Shown piece after piece: positions 25,425 through 34,789 of a stretch of 64,000 bases of DNA. Made by a program: the position numbers and the translations under genes. The notes under the pieces were generated by a model, which saw nothing but the letters and a program-made list of their open reading frames with translations, had not been told where the DNA came from and searched no databases. Location of the stretch: NCBI RefSeq assembly GCF_029892515.1, contig NZ_JARXVF010000002.1, positions 682,001 through 746,000 of the forward strand, given 5' to 3'. This DNA comes from Pseudaminobacter soli (ex Li et al. 2025) (GTDB taxonomy: Bacteria > Pseudomonadota > Alphaproteobacteria > Rhizobiales > Rhizobiaceae). How positions within the stretch are numbered: the stretch's first letter is position 1; every line of letters begins with the position of its first letter.

Positions 25425-25461
25425 TTGACAAGAAAGGCGCCGTCAACTTGTATATGTAAGT
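25425..25461 (+). promoter_or_regulatory. Promoter and HutC-type operator of the ABC importer operon
   Basis: TTGACA at 25425-25430, a 17-base spacer, then TTGTAT as -10, which is part of the palindrome ACTTGTATATGTAAGT (25446-25461). The arms ACTT/AAGT are perfect and the centre TGTATATG resembles the other two hut sites. Overlap of operator and -10 fits repression. The remainder of the gap 25158-25703 shows no recognisable gene; the leader between the promoter and the binding-protein start is about 240 bases. Confidence 0.62.
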
Positions 25462-25703
25462 ATATATCTATTGCCATTGATTGGCGCCCGAGAATGGGCG
25501 CCTGGAGGAATCGATGCGAAAAGCTCGCGTCACCCCATCGCGCTCCTGCACTAGGCTTGAGCAAGCCGGATCGCAGGATCGAGGCCTGCCAAGCGTGCCG
25601 ACGAGGGGCAACGTCGAGCGGGCCATTACCGGGCGAATGGACAACGCGTGCCTGTTTCGAGGTTTGTCAACGTCGCCATCGCGACAATAACGGGAGGGAA
25701 GAC

Positions 25704-26600
25704 ATGAGCATTGGACGTTTTCGTCGAGTTCGGCTCGCCTCGGGTGCCGCGGCCGTACTGTTGTTGGTGGGGCCGATGCTCGCGAGCATCGCCAATGCCG
25801 ACACCGACATTTCCACCAAGATGGACCCGAAACTCAATGCGATGCTGCCGGCCAAGCTGAAGGAAACGGGCACGATCCGGGTCGCCAGCAATGTCGAATA
25901 TCCGCCCTTCGAATATTACGACACCGACAACACCACGATCATCGGCCTCGACAAGGATTTGGCCGACGCGATCGGGCAGAAGCTCGGGGTCAAGCTTGAG
26001 TTCTCGAACATGAGCTTCGACGCCATCATTCCGGCGCTCGCTGCAAATCGCTACGACATGGCGATGTCGGCGATGACAGACACCGAGGATCGCCGAAAGA
26101 AGGTCGATTTCGTCGACTATTTCACCTCGGGCGGTGGCTTCCTTGTAAAACAGGGTAACCCAAAAAACATTCATGGCCTCGCAGACGTCTGCGGTATCAC
26201 CGCGGCTATCGACAAGGGCACCACGGAAATCGAGGACGCGAAAAGGGCTTCCGAGGATTGCGTGAAGGCCGGCAAGAAGGAGGTCAACGCCAAAGTGCTT
26301 CCCGGCACCAGCAAGATCGTGCTGGCATTGAAGTCGGGCCGCGTCGACGTGGCGATGATAGACACCTCCGCTGGCGCCTATATCGCGCAGCAGCACAAGG
26401 GCGCGTTCGAAGTGCCGGGCACCTCCTATGCGCCGCGCCCCTACGGGTTGGTGCTGCCCAAGGACTCCGACCAACTGACCAAGGCGCTGCAGGCAACCGT
26501 GCAGGCGCTGATTGAAGAGGGCACCTACGGCAAGATTCTGGCGAAGTGGGGCCAGGAGGTCGGCGCCATCACGCAGGCCACGATCAACGAGGGCAAGTAA
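25704..26600 (+). CDS. Polar amino-acid ABC transporter substrate-binding protein (hut-linked)
   Basis: 298 residues from ATG 25704 with GGGAGGGAAG upstream; a longer open frame begins at 25425 but crosses the promoter. A Sec signal peptide ([20 protein letters not shown], cleavage near ANA-DTD) precedes a family-3 solute-binding domain: [56 protein letters not shown]. It begins the third transcription unit with a hut-type operator, so its ligand is probably the compound degraded by the hut enzymes. It resembles HisJ/ArtJ-type receptors. Confidence 0.92.
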   Translation: MSIGRFRRVRLASGAAAVLLLVGPMLASIANADTDISTKMDPKLNAMLPAKLKETGTIRVASNVEYPPFEYYDTDNTTIIGLDKDLADAIGQKLGVKLEFSNMSFDAIIPALAANRYDMAMSAMTDTEDRRKKVDFVDYFTSGGGFLVKQGNPKNIHGLADVCGITAAIDKGTTEIEDAKRASEDCVKAGKKEVNAKVLPGTSKIVLALKSGRVDVAMIDTSAGAYIAQQHKGAFEVPGTSYAPRPYGLVLPKDSDQLTKALQATVQALIEEGTYGKILAKWGQEVGAITQATINEGK

Positions 26601-26644
26601 GGCGCTCACAGGCCACCCGGCCGCCAAAATCTCTGGAGTTCGCC

Positions 26645-27613
26645 ATGTCCGTCAACGAGACCAGTTCCAAGGGAATGAGCGTCGATCCTACGATCGACCT
26701 GGTCATCAAGCCGGCCAGGCATCCATGGCGCTGGGTGGCCGTCGCCTTCGTCGCGCTCCTCGCGGCGACGACAGTGCACACACTCTTCACCAATCCGCGC
26801 TTCGAGTGGTCCGTGGTGGGCGAGTATTTCACTTCGGACACCATACTGCTGGGCGTGCAGCGCACACTCGAACTGACGGCCATCGCCATGGTGATGGGCG
26901 TCGCCCTCGGGGTGTTGCTCGCAGTAATGCGCCTGTCGCCCAATCCCATCCTATCGAGTTCGTCCTGGCTATTTGTTTGGTTCTTTCGCGGCTCGCCGCT
27001 GCTGGTGCAGCTGCTGCTGTGGTACAATCTTTCCGCGTTGTTTCCGAATATCGCGCTGGGAATTCCCTTTGTCGGTCCCGATTTCGTCGAGCTGGACGCC
27101 AATGCACTGATCACGCCTTATATAGCGGCAATCCTCGGCCTCGGCTTGAACGAGGCAGCCTACAGCGCGGAGATCATCCGCGCCGGTATCATCTCGATCG
27201 ATCATGGTCAGACCGAAGCGGCGCAGTCCATTGGGATGTCCCGCGGGCGGCTGCTGCGGCGCGTGGTGCTGCCGCAGGCTATGCGCGTCATCATCCCCCC
27301 GCTCGGCAACGACACCATCAACATGCTCAAGATGTCAGCGCTAGTCAGCATCATCGCCGTGCCGGAGCTGCTGTTTGCCGCACAGACGATCTATACGCGC
27401 ACGTTCGAAACCATCCCGCTTCTGATGGTCGCGGTCATCTGGTACCTGATCATCGTCTCGATACTGAGCGTCATCCAGTACTACATCGAGCGCCATTATG
27501 CCCGGGGCGGAAGCCGCAACCTTCCCCTCACGCCCCTGCAAGGCATCCGGATGTTCCTCGGCCTGACGTGGAGGCGCCCGCTCGACACCGACGAGAAAAG
27601 GAGCGCGTCATGA
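26645..27613 (+). CDS. Polar amino-acid ABC transporter permease (hut-linked)
   Basis: 322 residues from ATG 26645 (GGAG upstream). Several membrane segments and the permease coupling motif [13 protein letters not shown]...[22 protein letters not shown] are present, followed by ALRVIIPPL-type sequence ([20 protein letters not shown]). It is the only permease of this operon, so a homodimeric channel is likely. It overlaps the ATPase gene by ATGA. Role: inner-membrane channel for the ligand caught by the binding protein at 25704. Confidence 0.92.
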   Translation: MSVNETSSKGMSVDPTIDLVIKPARHPWRWVAVAFVALLAATTVHTLFTNPRFEWSVVGEYFTSDTILLGVQRTLELTAIAMVMGVALGVLLAVMRLSPNPILSSSSWLFVWFFRGSPLLVQLLLWYNLSALFPNIALGIPFVGPDFVELDANALITPYIAAILGLGLNEAAYSAEIIRAGIISIDHGQTEAAQSIGMSRGRLLRRVVLPQAMRVIIPPLGNDTINMLKMSALVSIIAVPELLFAAQTIYTRTFETIPLLMVAVIWYLIIVSILSVIQYYIERHYARGGSRNLPLTPLQGIRMFLGLTWRRPLDTDEKRSAS

Positions 27614-28395
27614 GCTTTCAACCGAGCTCTTCGGCCAAGGTGATGGTACAGGCAACGGGCGTGCGCAAATCGTTCGGTGCGCTGGAGGTTCTCAAGGGAA
27701 TAGACCTGTCGCTTTCCTATGGCCAGGTCATGTGCCTGCTCGGGCAATCCGGCTCCGGCAAGAGCACGTTTCTGCGCTGCATCAACCACCTCGAGCGCAT
27801 CGACTACGGTCGTATCAGGGTAGACGGCGAACTGATTGGCTACAAGGAACACAACGGCCATCTGCAGGAAATGCACGAGCATGAGATCGCCCGTCAGCGC
27901 ATCAACATTGGCATGGTATTCCAGCACTTCAATCTGTTCCCGCATATGACCGCGCTGGAGAACGTCATCGAGGGGCCGATCGGCGTGAAGCGGGAGCCAC
28001 GCGAGGAAGTGAAGGAGCGGGCGCATGCCATCCTGCGGCGCGTCGGCCTGGCCGAGAAGGTCAGCGCCTATCCGCGCCAGCTTTCAGGCGGCCAGCAGCA
28101 GCGCGTGGCAATCGCGCGGGCTCTGGCCATGCGGCCCAAACTAATCCTGTTCGACGAGCCAACAAGCGCCCTGGACCCTGAACTGGTCTCCGACGTACTG
28201 GACGTCATGCGCGACTTGGCCGAAAGTGGCATGACCATGATCGTGGTGACGCATGAAATCGGCTTCGCCCGCGAGGTCGCAGACCGCGTTGTTTTCATGG
28301 CCGGAGGCGAGGTTGTCGAAGAGGGAAAGCCGGCCGATGTGCTGGGTAATCCCTCGCATCCACAAACGCAGGCATTCCTCTCCAAGGTGCTCTAA
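27610..28395 (+). CDS. Polar amino-acid ABC transporter ATP-binding protein (hut-linked)
   Basis: 261 residues from ATG 27610, coupled to the permease by ATGA. Walker [11 protein letters not shown]-loop [12 protein letters not shown], signature LSGGQQQR, Walker [14 protein letters not shown] and the H-loop [12 protein letters not shown] are intact. Class GlnQ/HisP. A small insertion (residues about 75-95, [19 protein letters not shown]) after the first strand is common in histidine/octopine-type ATPases. Completes the importer placed under the hut-type operator at 25446. Confidence 0.95.
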   Translation: MSFQPSSSAKVMVQATGVRKSFGALEVLKGIDLSLSYGQVMCLLGQSGSGKSTFLRCINHLERIDYGRIRVDGELIGYKEHNGHLQEMHEHEIARQRINIGMVFQHFNLFPHMTALENVIEGPIGVKREPREEVKERAHAILRRVGLAEKVSAYPRQLSGGQQQRVAIARALAMRPKLILFDEPTSALDPELVSDVLDVMRDLAESGMTMIVVTHEIGFAREVADRVVFMAGGEVVEEGKPADVLGNPSHPQTQAFLSKVL

Positions 28396-28459
28396 CTAAC
28401 GCATCAGTGATGCCAGACTAAGTCAGCAAAGAGCAACTGCGGCCGGATGCCTGGCTTAG

Positions 28460-28476
28460 GCTGCCGTTCCGGCAGC
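28460..28476 (+). terminator. Possible terminator after the hut-linked ABC operon
   Basis: GCTGCCG-TTC-CGGCAGC is a perfect 7-bp hairpin 65 bases after the ATPase stop. The following bases (GGCTTTCC) have only a weak T run, so termination may be incomplete. The rest of the stretch 28396-28842 shows nothing that I recognise on either strand. Confidence 0.4.
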
Positions 28477-28842
28477 GGCTTTCCAATGTGCAATCGCTCG
28501 AAGGCAATGTGGACGGACCTCAATGGCAGAGTATTTCGAGCAAGGCGGAACCAAGATCGTTTTGGCCTAAGAGCCGTCCCGTTTGCCGCATGACGCAGAG
28601 CTGAATTGCGAAGCCCAGTTTATTCTGGGACCGACGGCGGGGCTCACGTTCCAAACGATCTACAGGATCCAAGGTATTGTTGCGAATAAGGTTATCCTCG
28701 TCCGTCGCGCCTGGCGCAGGCTCTGCGCAGCGGGCAATTGCCGGCCATCAGGGGACAGGGCAACGCCTTCCCTCGAGCCCCCCGCTGACAGAGCAGTTCA
28801 TCTTGACGATGAGCAGGATTCGCGATGGCTTCATTCGGCAAG

Positions 28843-28962
28843 TCAGGGTCTCTTCAGTCCTGAGTTGCGTGCCAGCCGAACACCCGGCCCGCCGCCATTT
28901 TCCGGAATGAACTCAATGCCAGCAGCTTCGAAGGGGATGTGCCGCAAACTTTCCGTCAAGGT
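28843..28962 (-). pseudogene. C-terminal fragment of an XRE-type regulator
   Basis: The frame reads TLTESLRHIPFEAAGIEFIP followed by ENGGGPGVRLAR and a short tail. The AGxEFIpENGGGPGVRLr ending is the hallmark C-terminus of small helix-turn-helix (XRE) regulators common in rhizobia. The DNA-binding part is missing; upstream sequence belongs to the adjacent IS6-type remnant region. A dead fragment. Confidence 0.55.
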
Positions 28963-29004
28963 GGTGCGAGGCATGAAGGTTCCGTCATTTGTGGAGTGCA
29001 TTTC

Positions 29005-29373
29005 ATGTTTTCCGGTCGGCATTTCGAGCGTTCCGTGATCCTGCTTTGCGTGCGGTGGTACCTTGCATACAATCTCAGCCTGCGGAATCTGGAAGAGATG
29101 ATGGCCGAGCGAGGCATCCGCGTCGATCATTCCACGATCCACCGCTGGGTCGTTCGTTTCTCACCGCTTCTGCTTGAGGGCTTCAACCAGCGAAAGCGAG
29201 CGGTGACCGACAAATGGCATGTCGATGAAACGTACGTGAAGGTCAGTGGCAGGTGGATGTATCTCTACCGAGCCATCGACAGCGCAGGTGACACCCTCGA
29301 GTTCTTCTTCAGCAAACATCGCGATCTGGTTGACACCAAACGCTTTCTTCGAAGAGCACTGCGACGTCATGGC
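29005..29373 (+). mobile_element. Truncated IS6-family transposase
   Basis: From ATG 29005 about 123 residues match the IS6/IS26 transposase start: MFSGRHFERSVILLCVRWYL, then AYNLSLRNLEEMMAERGI and the helix-turn-helix STIHRWVVRF. The first catalytic Asp is in DKWHVDETYVKVSGRWMYLY. Similarity stops at RRALRRHG near 29373, before the second Asp and the Glu of the DDE triad, so the element is inactive. The next bases run into an antiparallel integrase remnant. I could not find intact terminal inverted repeats. Confidence 0.8.
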
Positions 29374-29388
29374 CTAGCGGGCGTAAAG

Positions 29389-29690
29389 GGCTACGCCGCT
29401 TTCGGTATCCTCCGCTCCTCTGCGAGGGGCAACGCATCTTCGATGCCCCTCGCAGAGGTATCGAACGGCGTTTTCAATCTTGGTGTGGCCGACCAGGATT
29501 TGCACTGCTCGAAGATTGCCAGTGGCTTTGTAGATGATCGAAACCTTGGTGCGCCGAAGCGCATCCATGCCGTAATCCTCAATCGAAGACCTAACGCTTC
29601 AATCCAATGCCCAGACCATCCGGGCATACTGCCTCTTGCTTATGTGGGCTGAATGATCGACCAAAGCAGACGTTCGGCAGAAGCGATGCC
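29389..29690 (-). pseudogene. Frameshifted tyrosine-recombinase (phage-type integrase) C-terminus
   Basis: Pieces of one integrase C-terminus are found in successive minus-strand frames: VDHSAHISKRQYARMV, HWIEALGLR, SSIEDYGMDALRRTKVSIIY plus KATGNLRAVQILVGHTKIEN and AVRYL, then GIEDALPLAEER. The HTKIENAVRYL block includes the conserved His and catalytic Tyr of the family; RRTK holds an active-site Arg. At least three frameshifts make it inactive. Together with the adjacent IS6 and XRE scraps it marks an old integration site. Confidence 0.75.
29417..29458. repeat. Perfect 15-bp inverted repeat inside the integrase remnant
   Basis: CCTCTGCGAGGGGCA (29417-29431) and TGCCCCTCGCAGAGG (29444-29458) are exact reverse complements separated by 12 bases. 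It falls where the integrase frame breaks after AVRYL. No T run follows on either strand, so it is not a standard terminator; it may be a snap-back mutation or a recombination scar. Confidence 0.8.
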
Positions 29691-29809
29691 TGTCATCGTG
29701 GTCATTCTTGTGCCTCATGGGTTCCAGAAAAGCGGGCCGGAAGTGGCGCTAGCGCGATTATGCCTTAAACTCGGCAATCGATAACAGTGCTGGCGAGCCC
29801 AGAAAATAT

Positions 29810-32800
29810 TCAGTCCTGGTCTTGCGCATCTAAAACTTCATTCAGGACCGAGGGGGAGTTGAGCAGAAGAGCTGTAGAACTGGCAAAACCGGTGACCTTC
29901 GTCCTTTCGATCTGGTCAGGGAATAGGGGCGTGAAGGAACCCAAGATGACGTCTGCCGAGGCGAAAGCCGCAGTATCAGCGAGCGTGTAATTTCCGGCAT
30001 CCAAACCGCCGAGTGTGAGGCCGGTGATGCGGACTGGCTTGTCGTATCCCGGCATTGCGCTGTCGAAGGCAGCAAAGACGGAAGCAATGCCAAGCTGGTC
30101 GCCCGCGATCATCCCGTTGAAGCGTGCCCCGGAGTTGTTCAAGGTCGCTCCCGTCGTGCCATCGAAGATCTTGTCATTGGCGGTAATGCCGGTGATCGAG
30201 GAAATCACGGCTCTCGAGATATCCGCCGTAGCCGTCGCGGTTCCGGCGATGGTGTAGTTATCGCTATCCGCGCCATTGAGGGCGATGTCGCCAACCGCCA
30301 CGGACTTGCCCGTTCCCGCATTCTTGTCGGTGAAGGTCGCGCTGCCCTGGGTGAACGAGACGCTGTCGCCGGAGATGATGCCAGACAAGGTCCCGGCATT
30401 TGTGATCGTGGCAGCCGCGGTGCCGTCATACGTCTTGTTGCCGGCAGTGAAGCCGGAGAGCGTCAGCGTGGCCTTCGCGATGTCGGCGGTGGTGGCAGCC
30501 GTCGTGTCGGCCAGCGCGTAGTTGCCCGCATCGGAACCGTCGAGCGTCAGACCGCTGACGTCGACTGTCTTACCGGTGCCGGCATTCTTGTCGGCAAAGG
30601 CGCCCATGGCATTCGCAACCGTCAGGCTGTCGCCGGCGATCATGCCGGAAAAACCCGCAGCCGACGTGTCGAGCACGACGGCGGTCGTGCCGTCATAGGT
30701 CTTGTTCCCAGCTGTGATACCTGTGATCGCGGAGATCGTCGCCTTTGTGATGTCGGCGGTGGTTGCCGCCGTCGTGTCGGCGAGCGCGTAATTTCCGGCG
30801 TCTGCGCCACCAAGTGACAGGCCGGCTATGTTGATCGTCTTCCCTAAGCCCGCGTTCTTGTCGGAGAAAGCGCCAGTTGCCCTCGCAACCTCGAGATTGT
30901 CACCAGCGACCATACCTGTGAAACCGACACCCGACATATCGAGCGTTGCAGCGATAGTGCCGTCATAGGTCTTGTCCGCGGCCGTGATACCGGTGATCGC
31001 GGAGATTACCGCCTTGGCGATATCGGCCGTGGTCGCGGCTGTCGTGTCGGCAAGGGTGTAGTTGCCTGCGTCCACGCCGCCGAGTGACAGACCGTTGATG
31101 TTGACCGCCTTCCCCGAGCCTGCATTCTTGTCGGCAAAGGTGCCGGTAGCGCTGGCCACCATGAGGTCGTCGCCGGAAATTATGCCCGAAAAACCTGCAT
31201 CCGACGCATCGAGTGTGGCAACCGTCGTACCGTCATAGGTCCTGTTCGCGGCGGTGATGCCGGTAATTGAACTGATGACCGCCTTGGTTATGTCTGCGGT
31301 GGTCGTGCCGGTTGCGGCGATGGTGTAGTTGCCCATGTCGACGCCGGTGAGCGCGATGCCGCCGAGCGTCACGGTCTTGCCCGCTCCGGCATTCTTGTCC
31401 GAAAAGGAAGCGCTGCCATAGGTGAAAGATACGTTCTCGCCGGAAACAACTCCTGAAAGCGTCCCGGCATTGGTAATGGTCGCGGTCGTGTTGCCGTCAT
31501 AGATCTTGTTGGCGACCGTGAAGCCGGAGATTGAGAGTGCGGCCTTGGCGATGGTGGCGGTCGTCGTGGCCGTCGTCGAAGCGAGCGCATAGTTGAGTGC
31601 ATCCACGCCGCCGAGCGTCAGGCCGCTGATGCCGACCGTCTTGCCAGTGCCAGCATTCTTGTCACCGAAGGTGCCGGTGCCGGTAGCAACCGCCAGGCTG
31701 TCTCCAGCGATCATGCCCGAAAACCCTGCGCCCGATGTATCGAGCGTGGCGCCAGCCGTGCCGTCATAAGTCTTATTGGCCGCGGTAATGCCGGTGATCG
31801 CAGAGATCACCGCCTTGCCGATATCGACCGTGTTCGAGCCGCCGACGAGCGTGTAGTTCGAGGCGAGACCGGTACCGTTGCCGAGCGCCAGCGTGTCGAG
31901 CGAAACCGCCTTGCCGGTCCCAGCGTTCTTGTCCGCCATAGAGCCGGTGCCGGACAGCGTCAGCGTCTCGCCGTTGGAGAGATTGGTGAGACTGAAGATC
32001 GAAGAATCGAGACCGGTGGATCCGTTATAGGTGCGGCTGCCGGCGATGCTCACCACACGCTTCGCTATTGTGAGGCCGCCGGTGCCGTAGTCGACATAGT
32101 AATCGCCCGCCGAACCGGTGGAATAGGTCAGCGACAGGACGCTCGGCGCGGACCAGGCATAGGTTCCGGCATTCGCCGAGGCGTTGATCGCACTGCCCCA
32201 GCTGAGCGAAACATTGCCCGCTGCCACCCCGTCCAAAGCGACGCCGCCCAGCGACGGATTTCCGTCGCCATAGACCCGCGAGAGGTTGCCCGACAGGCGA
32301 ACATAGTAGTCATAGAGCGGCGCGCTCGCCAGCGATCTTAGCAGCGGCGCGCCGCCCGCCTTGGACGTGCCCCACACTGAAGAAAAATCCCAGCCGGCAT
32401 CGATGAAGTTGAAGGGATTGTTCATCTGCGCCGTGGTTAGCCCCGTCGCCGAGCATGTACCGCTATTTGCGCCACAGGCGGCACTCTGGCCGGTTGTTTC
32501 ACTGCCATAGAAGCTGGCCGTGATCCCGCTGGAGCTGCCGTTGTATCCTGCAAGGCCGCCGCCAGCGCCGCTCGTCACGCGGCCCGAGGCATAGGAGTTG
32601 CTGATCGTGCTGAATTCGTTTCGCCCAACCAGTCCGCCAGCGTAGCCGCTGCCATTCACAGTGCCCGTAGCATAGGAATTGCTGACTCCACCGCCGTCTC
32701 TGTTCCACCCAACCAGCCCGCCGGTGGCATCGCCGCCTGTCACCGAGCTCGCAGCATAGGAACTGGCAATCGTTCCGCCACTGTTCCAACCGACGAGGCC

Positions 32801-34768
32801 GCCGACGCTGTCGCCGCCGCTCACAGCTCCAGTGGCAGAGGAGTTGCTGATCGCAGTGGCGGTGCTCCAGCCGACAAGGCCGCCAATGTTATCACTGGTA
32901 CCGATCGTCCATCCGGAGGCATAGGCGTCGTTGATGGTGCTGTTTTGGCTTTTTCCCACCAGTCCGCCGATATAATAGTTGCCGCTCACCGTACCGGCTG
33001 CATAGGCATGGTCGATCGTAGTGAGATAGCTGAGCCCCACCAGCCCGCCGACATAGATTTGTCCGCTCACGGTTCCGGTCGAGTAGGAATTGGTGATCGT
33101 GCTGTTTTGGACATATCCTACCAGGCCACCGACATGATCGCTGCCGTTCATGGTGTTGCGGACAAGGCCGACATTGCGGAACGTCGCGCCGTTCGCGTAG
33201 CCAAACAGGCCGACGAGGGAATTCCGCTTGACGGTGAGATCGGTGATGACATGGCCGAGGCCGTCGAAGATACCGGTGAAGAAGCCGGTATTGGATGAGC
33301 CTATGGGCACGAAGCCGGCGCCGGAGTTCCAGTTGGCAGTGTCGCTGGCATCGATGTTGCTGCCCAGCACATAGTTGCCGCCAAGCCCGTTGTTCATGTT
33401 CTGCAGCGCGTTGACGTCGGTGATGATTGTGTAGTTCTTTACCGTCCCGTCCGAGCCCAGCTTGGTCGAGAAAGTGCCGCTGGAGGCAAGATTGATGGGC
33501 GCATTGACGGTGTAGGTGGCGGTGTTTCCGGCCGCGACCGCGCCCAGCCCATATTGCAAGGACAATCCGGCGGCCCCGGAGGCATATATGGCGCTGTTGA
33601 TGACAATGTTGCGGTAGGCATTCAACGTCAGCGTATTGGCCGCCCATGTCACGCTGTCGTTGACGAAGATATCGCCATTGCCCGCTTTGGAACCGCTTGC
33701 GCTCTGGATAGTGACGTTGGTGCTGCCAAGCATGCCGGATAGCGTTGCCGCTGAGATGTCGCCGCCCGAAGCCGCAATCGTGTAGTCATTGGGATCGATC
33801 AGCCAGGTGCCGGTCGTTCCGCCGGTTGCCTTCGTGGTGATCTGAGCGCTGTCAGCGATCTTCACCTTGCTGGCCGAGGTCTCGATGAAACCGCCATCGC
33901 CGCCATTCGGCGCCGAGGCATCGAGCCTGCCGGAGACTTTGACCTCGCCATTGTCCATGCCTCCGAGAAGCAGGATGCGGCCCTTCTTCTTGGCGATGGT
34001 CTTCGCCTCGATAGTGCCGGAATTGTTGACGACGCCCTTCTTGGCTGCCGACGCACCCTTGGCCGTCAGGATCGCCACGCCGCCATCGGCCTTGATCAGA
34101 CCCTTGTTCTCGACCAGCGCCTCCACGGTAGAGCCCTTGACTTCGACCGAGAGAAGGCCGTCGCCGGTGAAATCGAGCAAGACATCGGTGCCGGCGGCGA
34201 GCCCGGCAGAGCCGGTGATGGTCCCCTCGTTGCTGACTTTCGGTGCGATCAGCGCTACCACATTGCCGGTGATGGCACCCTGGTTGACGATGCTTCCGCC
34301 CGAGCCGGTGAAACGGTAATTGCCTGCCAGAAAATCCCCGTCGCTGATGCCAAGCGTCGAACCGACGAAGCCGCCGGCCTGCACGCTCGCATCCTTGCCG
34401 ACCACAATGCCATTCGGATTGACGAGGAAGACCTGGCCGTTGGCCGTGAGCGAGCCGAGGATCTGCGACGGATCCTGCCCAACCACGCGATTGAGCGCGA
34501 CGGAAGAGGCACCCGGCTGGTTGAATGTGACGCTGTTCCCCGCCCCGATGGAGAAACTCTGCCAGTTGGCGATCATCCTGTCCGTGGACTGGTTAATCGT
34601 CATGGCGTTGCCATTCGTGGTGATGGTGCCCGAGCCCGAAACGATCTGGCCGCCGGTGGGCAACACGCTTTGCGCCAGCACCGGGCTCGACAGCATGGTG
34701 GCTGAAGCCAGCGCAGTTGCGAGGCTGCGCCGATTGCTCAACCAGAAATGCCTGTAGACCCTGTTCAT
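29810..34768 (-). CDS. Two-partner secretion adhesin (TpsA, filamentous-haemagglutinin type)
   Basis: 1652 residues, preceded by GGGAGGG. The N-terminus MNRVYRHFW recalls the extended signal peptide of TpsA proteins and is followed by a Sec segment ending SSPVLAQS. Residues about 35-280 are the TPS/haemagglutination-activity domain (ANWQSFSIGAGNSVTFNQPG, LVNPNGIVVGKDASV). Then come nine GLUG-type repeats (about 505-760), an MBG-like segment (about 820-910, RVYGDGNPSL) and a tandem of YDG repeats (about 915-1590), with a short tail. It should be exported by the TpsB gene next door and act at the cell surface in adhesion or biofilm. No toxin domain is visible. Confidence 0.92.
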   Translation of the reverse strand: MNRVYRHFWLSNRRSLATALASATMLSSPVLAQSVLPTGGQIVSGSGTITTNGNAMTINQSTDRMIANWQSFSIGAGNSVTFNQPGASSVALNRVVGQDPSQILGSLTANGQVFLVNPNGIVVGKDASVQAGGFVGSTLGISDGDFLAGNYRFTGSGGSIVNQGAITGNVVALIAPKVSNEGTITGSAGLAAGTDVLLDFTGDGLLSVEVKGSTVEALVENKGLIKADGGVAILTAKGASAAKKGVVNNSGTIEAKTIAKKKGRILLLGGMDNGEVKVSGRLDASAPNGGDGGFIETSASKVKIADSAQITTKATGGTTGTWLIDPNDYTIAASGGDISAATLSGMLGSTNVTIQSASGSKAGNGDIFVNDSVTWAANTLTLNAYRNIVINSAIYASGAAGLSLQYGLGAVAAGNTATYTVNAPINLASSGTFSTKLGSDGTVKNYTIITDVNALQNMNNGLGGNYVLGSNIDASDTANWNSGAGFVPIGSSNTGFFTGIFDGLGHVITDLTVKRNSLVGLFGYANGATFRNVGLVRNTMNGSDHVGGLVGYVQNSTITNSYSTGTVSGQIYVGGLVGLSYLTTIDHAYAAGTVSGNYYIGGLVGKSQNSTINDAYASGWTIGTSDNIGGLVGWSTATAISNSSATGAVSGGDSVGGLVGWNSGGTIASSYAASSVTGGDATGGLVGWNRDGGGVSNSYATGTVNGSGYAGGLVGRNEFSTISNSYASGRVTSGAGGGLAGYNGSSSGITASFYGSETTGQSAACGANSGTCSATGLTTAQMNNPFNFIDAGWDFSSVWGTSKAGGAPLLRSLASAPLYDYYVRLSGNLSRVYGDGNPSLGGVALDGVAAGNVSLSWGSAINASANAGTYAWSAPSVLSLTYSTGSAGDYYVDYGTGGLTIAKRVVSIAGSRTYNGSTGLDSSIFSLTNLSNGETLTLSGTGSMADKNAGTGKAVSLDTLALGNGTGLASNYTLVGGSNTVDIGKAVISAITGITAANKTYDGTAGATLDTSGAGFSGMIAGDSLAVATGTGTFGDKNAGTGKTVGISGLTLGGVDALNYALASTTATTTATIAKAALSISGFTVANKIYDGNTTATITNAGTLSGVVSGENVSFTYGSASFSDKNAGAGKTVTLGGIALTGVDMGNYTIAATGTTTADITKAVISSITGITAANRTYDGTTVATLDASDAGFSGIISGDDLMVASATGTFADKNAGSGKAVNINGLSLGGVDAGNYTLADTTAATTADIAKAVISAITGITAADKTYDGTIAATLDMSGVGFTGMVAGDNLEVARATGAFSDKNAGLGKTINIAGLSLGGADAGNYALADTTAATTADITKATISAITGITAGNKTYDGTTAVVLDTSAAGFSGMIAGDSLTVANAMGAFADKNAGTGKTVDVSGLTLDGSDAGNYALADTTAATTADIAKATLTLSGFTAGNKTYDGTAAATITNAGTLSGIISGDSVSFTQGSATFTDKNAGTGKSVAVGDIALNGADSDNYTIAGTATATADISRAVISSITGITANDKIFDGTTGATLNNSGARFNGMIAGDQLGIASVFAAFDSAMPGYDKPVRITGLTLGGLDAGNYTLADTAAFASADVILGSFTPLFPDQIERTKVTGFASSTALLLNSPSVLNEVLDAQDQD
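29990..31990 (-). repeat. Tandem YDG-domain repeats in the adhesin gene
   Basis: Seven clear repeats of about 89 residues (about 267 bases), plus a divergent first unit (RTYNGSTG). Each begins near NKTYDGT and contains FxDKNAGTGKxV and a GxDAGNY/DSDNY ending. The spacing of the codons for KTYDGT is 262-269 bases. DNA similarity between units is high enough for unequal recombination, so copy number may vary between strains. Confidence 0.85.
32490..33250 (-). repeat. GLUG-type repeats in the adhesin gene
   Basis: About nine units of 26-28 residues of the form GGLVG-x-N-ST-I-x-NSYATGTVSG, for example GGLVGYVQNSTITNSYSTGT and GGLVGWNSGGTIASSYAASS. GLUG repeats occur in bacterial surface proteins and peptidases and are expected to add turns to the adhesin's beta-helical stalk. 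Confidence 0.82.
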
Positions 34769-34789
34769 CCGAACCCTCCCTCAGGATTC

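Noticed and set aside
25425-25703. Upstream extension of the hut-linked binding-protein frame
   Set aside because: It would start inside the promoter palindrome and precede the signal peptide; ATG 25704 has a strong ribosome site.
29990-31990. Regularly spaced repeats considered as a possible CRISPR array
   Set aside because: The period is about 267 bases and in frame; the repeats encode YDG protein domains.
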